Made by a program: the position numbers and the translations under genes
Shown: piece after piece, positions 33,720 through 42,551 of the stretch
Numbering within the stretch: the first letter of the stretch is position 1
Layout of the letters: each line of letters starts with the position of its first letter
Notes under the pieces: generated by a model
What the model was told of the DNA's origin: nothing
The model's input: the letters and a program-made list of their open reading frames with translations, nothing else
The model's database searches: none
Source of the DNA: Phragmites australis
Lineage: Eukaryota; Streptophyta; Magnoliopsida; Poales; Poaceae
Reading direction: 5' to 3'
Assembly (NCBI RefSeq): GCF_958298935.1
Contig: NC_084921.1
Coordinates: 9,186,001 to 9,250,000, forward strand
DNA: 64,000 bases

Positions 33720-36620
33720 TGAAATTACATCAAGGGATTTCATATCCTTTGCTCAGATCGTGAGAAGCATGTTCCACGTAACATAGACAGTAGGTATTGC
33801 CTGGTGGTTGTTGATGGCACTGCTGATAAGAAAATTTACTGTTAGATCAAAAGGAAAAAACAGCAAAAGAGAGCATTTGATAATCTATTTGGTAGCATTT
33901 ATTGTGAACCCGGTCTTGTGTATCAGTCTGCGGTCATTTTTTGCGTTGTAGTCAAGATCAGCTCGAAGGTATTTGTGAAAAGTCCTGCATAAAGAGTGAT
34001 CGATTAGGAAATATTTGAACGTTAGAAAAGTTAAATATGTAAACTAAATTAGGCAAAACTTATATGTCGAGAAGTCCTTTTACAGTAATGTAATCATACT
34101 CTCTAGGCTTGCCTTTTGGTCCTACTGGTATTGATGAGTTGATGTACCACACCAAGTTTCACTTAAGGCAAATGACCAGTAACGTCCAATGGCCACCGAT
34201 ATTGTGTGTGCCCAATATGTAGTCTATTTTAAAATATTGTTGCATTGCTCTGGCAACATAATCCAAAGCGTAGTCGCTATGAAGTTAGATGACTGAGATT
34301 GTAATGGCCTTAGGGTTAAGAAACCCGATGAGCTCCTTGTTCTTCTTTGTTTTTTTGATCATGTGTCTACAGATAAGAATATAGTTAGATTCAAGACTTA
34401 GTGGTATTAATTAATGAATGTCTAGTTTTAAGAGACTTATAATGTGAAGATCCATAATAGCGATACGTCCATGGCATCAAAGTTGAAGATGTCATATAAG
34501 TTATTAAAACCTATAAGGAAGTAGCCGTCTTCAGTTAAGAAGTGTCATCATTTGTACCGTACAACTATTGATTTGAGCCTTGATGTATCTAGAAGTCTGC
34601 ATGTAGTAATTATGCATGTCAACACATGCTTGTCCTGCACTTGTTAGGTCATCTATTGTCATCAAGGGCTTTTCATATTAGAATTTCATGTTGACACTAG
34701 TCCATGCTGCTCCAATGTTTGTGGACTTCTTTGTTGGTACAATGTCCTTCGACCTCTTCGGCAGGTGCTTCTTAGAGCTTTTCTTCCCGGGTCCCTTTTT
34801 CCTTCTTCTTTGGGCTCTTTGGGGGAGATGGAATTGGAGCTGGAAGCGAGGCTGCCAGATGCGGAGGAGAAGGCAGTGAAGTTGGCTTCTCTGGAGGAGG
34901 TTCTTTGGAAGTGAGGGGTGTGATGGCGGTGGTGCACTTGAGCTCATCCAGACTGGGATACACTGGAAACTACGATGTCACCCCTCTTTCACTGGATCCT
35001 TTGACGAAGAGCTTCACCCAGAGTTGTGACTTCATCATTGGGGGGGGGGGGGAGCTCTAATACGTGATCGGTGGTATTGCTATGTACCATGTCCACCGTA
35101 ACCACGGTATAGCCAGCACGTATCGAGACCGTATGTAAGATATGGACATCTGTAAGCACCTGGTCTCTTGTAACCTTGATGTAATACCCGCCAGTCCTGC
35201 TTACAAGGCTGCATGGCATGGTCCCTTCTAGCAGGTCAATTGTATCTGGCTCAGTTATGACAGCGAGTGGTTGATCGACCTTCTTGGAGGCGCAACTACT
35301 CTTTCGTGCAGTTTTGGAACTAGCTTCCTCTAGGATGAAAATCTCTATTCCTTGTGCTACAAGTGTTTGCATGATGTTTGTGTAAACTTTTTGGGTGATG
35401 TCCTATGTTAATCAATATATGTCCACTACACCCAACCTCTTCCCCTTCTTATACATTATGAGGTCTTCAGGAAAACTATATTTCCAACACTGGTAACTAG
35501 ATATACCTCGCACTTGACCTAGGTGCTCCAGGTTTCCCAGTGCCGCTGAGAGAACATCATGTTCCCTGACCCCGGTGAAAGAACTTTGGCTTTGACTGCC
35601 TTTTCTTTTACTTTGTCTGTAATTGACTGGGTTTTGCTGTTTCTAAATGTAATTTCTCTACTTTCGGATAGCTCACCCCTTGCACGCAAATATGACCGTG
35701 ATCGTCCTGGAAATTGCAACCAAGGATTCTTGCAGTCTTCTTTGGCTAACTTTTCATCCTCTATCTATCATATCGTCCTTTTCCCCACGTATCCAATTGC
35801 TCCTGTCCTATGGTTATGCTTGTTCCTAGCCCGAAACTGCTTCTTCTCTTCACTCTCCTTTTTGACTTGCTTTGAGTTCTTTATTTGCACAAAAGAATCC
35901 CAATCTTTCTCTTTCAAGTGCTTGTAGCTCTTGAAGGGCGCCACCCCTTTAGCCAAGTACCGATTAACAAGCTGGCTCTTAAAGTTTCGATGAAGTTTGG
36001 AGATCGCTTTCATTGCTGCATTGACTGTGGCGATCATTTGACGCTCGCTCATATTTTCAGGTTACCAGATATTCTTTGACGACATTATTGAACAAGTCCC
36101 TCTTCGCTTTGTCACTGAGGTCATCGAACTTAGTCATTATTGGCACCCTCTCCAGAGCAATGAGCCATACGACCCTCCGGAATCTATACAAGGCCTTTTT
36201 AACTGTAGGCAGCCCACCGATATCGATTCCCGTGATAGTAACATTAGCCGTTGGCCACTGTGTTTGTGTCCTTAGCTTTCAAGCTCGTACACCACTACCA
36301 ACTGTCTAACTTGTAGAGTGCGCTTCCTCCATCTAGAGAGAAAACAATGAGAGTTGACATAAACAAAAAATATTCCTCCATTCAAGAAGTATAAAATGCA
36401 TTGACTCATATCAATACCTCTTTGGCGGGATTGTATTCGGAGCTACTTGCCCGACGTCGGCTCTCCCGCTCGCACGAAACCGGGCTCAGGCTTTGATACT
36501 GGTTTTCACTGCTGCCAGAGGAGGAGGACGGGTGCGGGCTTGGGCTCCTATCCACCCCATCTTGTGCACAGGAAGCCTCTAGTGTGAGCATCCTTTGTGC
36601 TTGTGGTTTCTTAGGGGTGA
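33720..36620 (-). pseudogene. CACTA second gene: Transposase_24-like, DUF8039-like and Ulp1-like protease domains
   Basis: Reading leftwards: a segment near 36300-36060 with LYRFRRVVWLIALERVPI. Next a Transposase_24-like (PF03004) block at 36052-35700 with LHRNFKSQL, KEKDWDSFV, ARNKHNHRTG and PGRSRSYLRARG. Then a DUF8039-like block at 35372-34989 (RAGYTVVTVDMVHS, EVTTLGEALRQRI), then a Pro/Lys-rich linker (34963-34690). Then an Ulp1-like (C48) protease relic: YFLIGFNNLYDIFNFDAMDV (about 34520), GGHWTLLVI with the catalytic His (about 34190), NLVWYIN with Asn at the usual Asp position, and QQPPGNTYC with catalytic Gln and Cys (about 33810). This combination accompanies grass CACTA elements and probably relates to TNPA-type DNA binding. 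Stops and frame changes are frequent. Introns were not resolved. Confidence 0.6.
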
Positions 36621-37689
36621 CAATCCTCTTCTATCCCATGGTACTTAATTGACCACTAGTTTATTATTTGTCTAGAAAAAACTAAGAATTTATAAACATC
36701 TAGAATTTATAAGCTGAGACATCATCCTTAGCTAGCCAAGAGCAAGGATTATATGTTCCTATCATTTAAAATGGAAGAGGAGAGAAACAAGGATGAAATG
36801 TAGTATATTATGTTCTCAATAGAGGAAAGAAAATGTTAAGAACAGGGTAGCATTTTTTAGCAGTAGTGTGATCATCTCAAGCATACATGGGTCAGCTCAT
36901 TTTATTAAGGTAAACATCTTACTACATGCAAGCATAAGCTCATATCATCATGCTGATTACAAAGTCCATCAAGAGGTAGATAGACATACAAGAGTTAGCT
37001 TAGAGATACATTTTTTTTGGGTTAGTCACCGCTTGCCTCATCCAATGCAAGTATGCCTCTTTTAATGGACACTTCACCTAAAAATATTACTGCCAAACTA
37101 ATAAAGATGCTAATGCAAATATCCTATCCAACTAATAAAGACACCAATACAACTAACTTATTTTAAAAATTACTTCTACAGAACTCATAATCTGAGCAAT
37201 TGCACATGGTCATGACATGGAAAAAACTCAAGGACTTAAATGCAATGGATGTAAATGCGCTCTAGATCGTAGGCAACGTTTGTGTTCATGACATGGAAAA
37301 ACTAAAATGGCAGCACCATCACATAAACATCACAATAAGGACCAACTATTGTTGCATATAGTTTTAACATAAAAATTAGGCAATGTTTGTGCTTATATTT
37401 TATAGGATCATCACAACACTAGGATTGATGCTCTCAGCAGTATTATGTCATCAAGTTTCATATGATTATCGGCTAGTATAGTGTAGGGTTTAATCAGGGC
37501 ATCAACTAGCTGCTAATATGATCACACTGAGCATAATCATCTAGACATCACAGTAAGTACCACAAACATCACAATCTCACAATCATAGCATGCATCATGG
37601 AGTGCCACTAGGCATCCTACTAGGGAAAAGGGAAGGAAACCATAGGGCACGGTAGCACAGCAGCGTGACGGCGACAACAGCCATGTCAG
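36621..37689. other. Probable intron of the CACTA second gene
   Basis: AT-rich, without recognised domains. It lies between the coding blocks and a GC-rich putative first exon. Confidence 0.35.
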
Positions 37690-38100
37690 AGCCGGAGTAG
37701 CAGCAGGTCGGGGAGCTCCTAGCTCAGATCTTTGATGACGACGCGGGCTCCTACTGGTCCTCCTCCATGGGGTCGACAGCGGCGTAGGCAGCCACCTCCA
37801 CCTCCACCTCCTCCTCTGGGATTACGGCGACGAGGTGGATGGCGATGCACAGAGGAAGGCGACGGCGCTGGGCTCTTGGTCCTCCTACTCGTCGGTGGGG
37901 GCAATGGCGGCATGGGCGGCCTCCTCCTCCTCCTCCTCCTCCTCTGGGACGACGGTGGCATAGGCGACATGCTCCTAGTCCGACGAGACGGTGGCGATGA
38001 TGGTTGGCTCCTGGTCTGACGAGGCAGTGGCGATGGCGGCGGGCTCCTGGGATCAGAGGCGGCTTGGGGACGAGTTAGGGTTAGGACTTAGGACTTAGGA
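37690..38100 (-). other. Putative GC-rich first exon of the CACTA second gene
   Basis: CTC/GAG triplet runs (37793-37815, 37919-37945) and repeated GACGACGGTGGCG-like blocks encode a low-complexity Arg/Pro-rich N-terminus on the minus strand. It sits just downstream of a TATA-like sequence. No domain is recognised. Confidence 0.35.
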
Positions 38101-38130
38101 AAAATGACATGGAGGAGGGTAAGGACTCAG

Positions 38131-38140
38131 CCTATATATA
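38131..38140 (-). promoter_or_regulatory. TATA-like box for the CACTA second gene
   Basis: TATATATAGG on the minus strand, between the subterminal-type repeat cluster and the GC-rich first exon. Promoter role inferred from position. Confidence 0.4.
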
Positions 38141-38325
38141 CTATAAGGTTATAGGTGATGGGTGAAGACTGTCACCCGTCACCTATTATCACCACCCGTC
38201 ATTTATAATAAGTCATAGGTAACAGATAAACAATATAATTCGTCACCTATGATCTGTAACCAGTGATCAATGAAGAAAGTCACAGGTGACGGGTGAACAC
38301 CCGTCACCTATGACTTTGACAGAAA
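38138..38325. repeat. Internal cluster of subterminal-type CACTA repeats
   Basis: The same TGACGGGT units as at the ends. One is a perfect 11-bp inverted pair (AGGTGACGGGT at 38284-38294, ACCCGTCACCT at 38299-38309) with a 4-base spacer. The unit carries CATAGG as at the left end, not CATAAG as at the right end. Confidence 0.75.
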
Positions 38326-38702
38326 TCTTTCAGATTCAAATTCATAACTTGTTATGTAATCAAACACTTAATATATGGAATTTGACACTTAATTCAAATT
38401 CAAATAACTTGAAACCTAAAATTTCTTAAATTCAAATTCATTACTTTTTATATGTAATTTGACACTTAATTCAAGTTCAAATTTGACATTAATATTACAA
38501 ATTTAATATATACAAATTCAAATTTGACATTAATATTACAAATTTGGCATACAAATTCAAATTCACCGTTTTCGTGGTTTCTTGATATGGATCCCTTCAT
38601 TATCGTCGGAGCGCAGGTTTGGAGTTTTCTCAGTTGGCGAAAGGTGTGGCACGATTGCAGTAGCAAAAGGGGGGGATTTTATTGAATTGATTGAACTCCT
38701 CA
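38326..38702. other. AT-rich intergenic DNA inside the CACTA element
   Basis: Degenerate AATTCAAATTCAAAT sequence and a short direct repeat (AAATTTGACATTAATATTAC at about 38480 and 38521). No gene. Confidence 0.45.
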
Positions 38703-40305
38703 TCAATGACATTTGACTCTGACGATGCGTCTTTTCCCAGTGAGAACCACATGACATTTCTTCTTTGTTGTGTTAGTCACATAACAGACTTGGAGAATAT
38801 CTTTAGCGAGTATGAAGGGTTCAGACTTGTATCTGACATGTTTGAGATCAACGCTAGTTAATCTATACTTGTTATTAGTGACGCCCTTTGCCCCATGTAC
38901 CCAACAACACCGAAACAGGGCTACCTTGAATCCCAAGTAGTTCAGCTCCCAGATCTCCTCTATTTGACCGTAGTATATGCCACTCTGCATGTCGTTATCA
39001 TAAGCATCTATACAGATACCACTATTCTGGTATATGCTCTTTTCATCTTGGGCAATGGTGTAAAATGTGTATCCATTTATATTATACCCTTGATATGTCA
39101 CAATTGTGTATATAGGGTTCGATGCCAGTTTTTTTATCAGAGCACTTGTAGAAGTACTCGATTGTATGATTCGATCTTGGAATCAAGTGGTGAATCTTTG
39201 CATATGTTGCCTCGCAATCCAAGCTTCGGTCTGCTCTGGATTCTCTTCAAGTAGCATCTGCTTGTACTCATCGACATATGAGCACATTTCGCTCATTTGT
39301 TGCAGCACGAGGAAATGAGCTTGATTGTATGCCTTGGGATCAGGAGTTATTGCTATCTTCCCCATAACCCCTACACATGTGAGCCTCCCCTCATGGTGAG
39401 ACTTAGGCACGCCAATTGGGTTATTTGGGTCAATGTAATCAACATACCACTCTAATGTCTCCTTTGTCGTGTAACCCTGCATGATGCATCCCTCAGAAAA
39501 GGCTCGATTCCTTACGTATGACTTGAAAATATCCATATATCTCTCAGATGGAAATGTATGATGTAGGAACATGGGGTCAAGGTAGTGTATCTTCTTTATA
39601 AGGTGAGTAGCGAGATGTACTATGATATCAAAAAAGGATGGTGGAAAAGACACCTCAAGAATACATAGAGTCTCAAAGTGTCTTTTTTCAAGCTCCTCTA
39701 GCGACTCCAGATCGAGCACCTTTTGTTTAATTGCATTAAAGAAAAAGCACAAGCTCATGATAGCCTTGCGAACCTTAACTGGGAGGATGTTCCTAATAGC
39801 TACCGCAAGCAGTGAGGTTGTCATCACATGGCAATCATGGGACTTCATCATGACGAAATTCATTTTCAGCTCTTTCATTGAAACAAGTCTTGCGATGTTG
39901 GACGAGTAACCGGAGGGAACTTTCACACTGTATAAGAACTCGCAGAATTATTTTTTCTCCTTCTTAGAGGGAGTGATAGCTGCTGGGGGTAGGTGTTTTT
40001 CTTTATCTGTATCATGTGCATGGAGCTTCGGCCTTAAGCCCATTTCTTTAAGGTCAGCTAATGCGTTCTCACGATCCTTTCCTTTTCTCTTTATTTGGAG
40101 CAATGTACCGATCAGACTCTCGTAAATATTCTTCTTTACATGCATGTTGTCGATAGAGTGACAAACATCAATTTTTTCCCAATACTCTAGCTCGAATAGT
40201 ATTGATTTCTTGTTCCACGCTCCTTTTTGTTCATCATCCTTGGAAGATCATTTTTGCTTGTCAAGGATAACATTGATATTCTTAACCTGATTGTAGACAT
40301 CTTCC
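38703..40305 (-). pseudogene. CACTA TNPD transposase, C-terminal half (Transposase_21 end, DUF4218, DUF4216)
   Basis: Leftward from 40305: EDVYNQVKNINV, LEYWEKIDVCHSIDNMHVKK, SLIGTLLQIK..KDRENA, then KVPSGYSSNIARLV, SHDCHVM and ILPVKVRKA. The DUF4218-like part includes SFFDIIVHLATHLI, PSERYMDIFKSYVRNRAFSE and EGCIMQGY. Finally a DUF4216-like part has GYNINGYTFYTIAQDEKS, ICIDAYDNDM, GIYYGQIEEIWELNY and DILQVCYV. These are recognisable TNPD landmarks in the correct order. In-frame stops interrupt it near 40237, 39948 and 39183. The 5' half is missing because a Tekay-like retrotransposon begins at 40306; a small N-terminal piece survives at 61441-61660. Confidence 0.8.
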
Positions 40306-40795
40306 TGTCACGTCCTAAATCTGTAATCATGTGATTAAGCCTAATCGTGTGTCATTAGCATCATGCCTAAATTTGGGTAATTTATTTTGACACACTAGAG
40401 CACTTTGTTTTGAGTCAATCGAATGAGAGAAGGAAATTTGGGAGAGAAAGGAATAGAATTCGCGTTGGAAATATCTTCCTTATCTTGCATCTGGGAGCCA
40501 TTTGAGTGGCCAACCACTCCATTTCCCTCTCCCCACATGTAGCCACCCACTTCCTCACTCCAATCGTGCTCTCTCTGTCCCTCCCGTTTCCAACCGGTCA
40601 AGGAGAAGAGCAGCCCCTCCCTCTAAAGCCCTCACTCTTTCTCCCTCGATTCCTCCCTCTAGAAGCCGAATCAAGGTACGCATGTGGTATTCACATGATC
40701 AGTAGCTCATAAGCTTCCCATCTATTCAATTCATTTGCGTTTTCCTGAAAGATTTGAGCCATTCTTGACGTTCTTGGTGTTTTTTGAAGCATGAG
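40306..40795 (+). repeat. Tekay-like 5' LTR, part before the Tat insertion
   Basis: Starts TGTCACGTCC; contains a pyrimidine-rich block near 40500-40660. Continues at 55661. Confidence 0.6.
40791..40795. repeat. Left target-site duplication of the Tat element (ATGAG)
   Basis: ATGAG directly precedes TGTCGG and is repeated at 55656-55660. Confidence 0.95.
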
Positions 40796-40893
40796 TGTCG
40801 GTGTATTTAGAACCAGAGGTCCCTAAGTCCCGAGGCCAGATCGGCCGTCCACCACATATCACCACCCTGCAAGATAGGTAGAAGCAGAGTCCC

Positions 40894-41530
40894 GGGAGAG
40901 AGTGCTCGGGGCTGCACGTGGCAGCCCCCGAGGACTCGGTGCCCCGAAGGTCCCACCAAAGTGCTCGGGAGAGAGTGCTCGGGGCTGCACGTGGCAGCCC
41001 CCGAGGACTCGGTGCCCCGAAGGCCCCGCTGAAGTGCTCGGGAGAGAGTGCTCGGGGCTGCACGTGGCAGCCCCCGAGGACTCGATACCCCGAAGGTCCC
41101 ACCAAAGTGCTCGGGAGAGAGTGCTCGGGGCTGCACGTGGCAGCCCCCGAGGACTCGATACCCCGAAGGTCCCACCAAAGTGCTCGGGAGAGAGTGCTCG
41201 GGGCTGCACGTGGCAGCCCCCGAGGACTCGGTGCCCCGAAGGTCCCACCAAAGTGCTCGGGAGAGAGTGCTCGGGGCTGCACGTGGCAGCCCCCGAGGAC
41301 TCGGTGCCCCGAAGGTCCCACTGAAGTGCTCGGGAGAGAGTGCTCGGGGCTGCACGTGGCAGCCCCCGAGGACTCGGTGCCCCGAAGGCCCCGCCGAAGT
41401 GCTCGGGAGAGAGTGCTCGGGGCTGCACGTGGCAGCCCCCGAGGACTCGGTGCCCCGAAGGCCCCGCCGAAGTGCTCGGGGGAGAGTGCTCGGGGCTGCA
41501 CGTGGCAGCCCCCGAGGACTCGGTCCCCAG
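40894..41530 (+). repeat. Nine 73-bp tandem units with G-box palindromes in the 5' LTR U3
   Basis: CACGTG starts at 40915, 40988, 41061, 41134, 41207, 41280, 41353, 41426 and 41499, exactly 73 bp apart. Each lies at the centre of arms CTCGGGGCTG and CAGCCCCCGAG. CACGTGGC matches the G-box/ABRE core bound by bZIP and bHLH factors. The long open frames crossing this block on both strands (GCTWQPP-type repeats) are repeat artefacts. Confidence 0.9.
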
Positions 41531-42028
41531 AAGGTTCGCGCAAGCTCGTTCAAAGACTCGAAGGGCCCCGTCGTCAGGGTGTCATCCAGTCAAGGGTCCG
41601 ATGCCGCATTTAATAGGCGCGCGTGGCCTGACATTCTGACATCCTGACATTCTCGGCTGCCCACGCCCCAGTGTCAGACCCTGCCATGCACTGGCAGGGG
41701 GGCGTGGGTCCATTAAATGCACGGGTCCCGTCCCGTTTTTACCTGCGCACCTCGGGATAACATTGCCAGAATCGAAGCGTTCGGCCTGCCACCCTGCCCT
41801 GGCAGGAGAACAAGACAGGGTGGGCGCACCGGGCACCTCCGAGGCTGTCCGGTGGGCCCTTTTCATAGCGCCCCGAAGCTCCCGCGGCGGCTGGTGGTTG
41901 AATGCGCGCCGCCTTTCCTCCACCGCCCCTGTCACTTCGCCAAGATGAAATGATTACGCCTTTCTCCGTGGCACCTGGGCATTCGCGTCCCCTCTTTCCC
42001 ATTCAGGATATGTCGAGGTCGGCACACC

Positions 42029-42035
42029 TATAAAA
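42029..42035 (+). promoter_or_regulatory. TATA box of the 5' LTR
   Basis: TATAAAA in context CACCTATAAAAGGAAAGG, downstream of the G-box array. Drives the genomic gag-pol transcript; transcription start expected near 42060. Confidence 0.75.
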
Positions 42036-42486
42036 GGAAAGGATGGAGAACACTGAAAAGGGGAGAAAAAAAGGTCAGTCGAAGGACAAGAAAACAACAG
42101 CCCCCGATCACAAGACGATCAAGAGACCAGATAGCCAACAACCTCCGGTGAGCCAGGCGAAAGATAAATCGATAGACTTTCGAACCAGCTCAAGTTAAGC
42201 TAGAACATAAGAGCCTCCAGCTCTTTGTAAACAGTTCTCCTCTTAGAACCAGATATATCCTTGAAGAATCCCCTTCAAGGATAGATATAGCACTCATACA
42301 GGAGTAGGGTGTTACGCCTCCGTGCGGCCCGAACCTGTCCAAAAACCCGGTGTACCCGCCAGCCATCGCATTTACTTCCGTTCCCACTCATTTCCCACAC
42401 AAGCCTTTCCAGGATCATCCCCCCGGCCGAATCTCTAAAGAGGGGTCTCTCGGGATCCCTGCGACAGGAGTTCACTCTCCGACAGC

Positions 42487-42501
42487 TGGCGCGCCAGGTA
42501 G
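42487..42501 (+). other. Primer binding site
   Basis: TGGCGCGCCAGGTAG begins two bases after the LTR. TGG pairs with the CCA end of a tRNA. This sequence is frequent in grass gypsy elements; I do not assign the tRNA. Confidence 0.7.
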
Positions 42502-42551
42502 GGGGGAATATCCCTGGATTGTTTGTTTCCCTTTTTTCTCCACAGGAAGAG

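Larger units (their letters stand above)
40796..42484 (+). repeat. 5' LTR of the Tat element
   Basis: TGTCGG...CCGACA ends. U3 contains nine 73-bp palindromic units (40894-41530), then an ATTAAATG..CGGGTCCCG block, TATA box at 42029 and the GGAGTAGGGTGTTACGCC region in R/U5. Confidence 0.95.

Noticed and set aside
40894..41530. Regular 73-bp repetition considered as a CRISPR-like array
   Set aside because: The units are contiguous with no unique spacers, no cas genes are present, and the setting is a plant retrotransposon LTR.
40731..41647. Long overlapping open frames (up to 270 aa) on both strands in the 5' LTR, and again at 53710-54818
   Set aside because: They track the 73-bp repeat: because 73 is not a multiple of three, the array reads open in several frames with cyclic peptide repeats. 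Repeat artefacts, not proteins.
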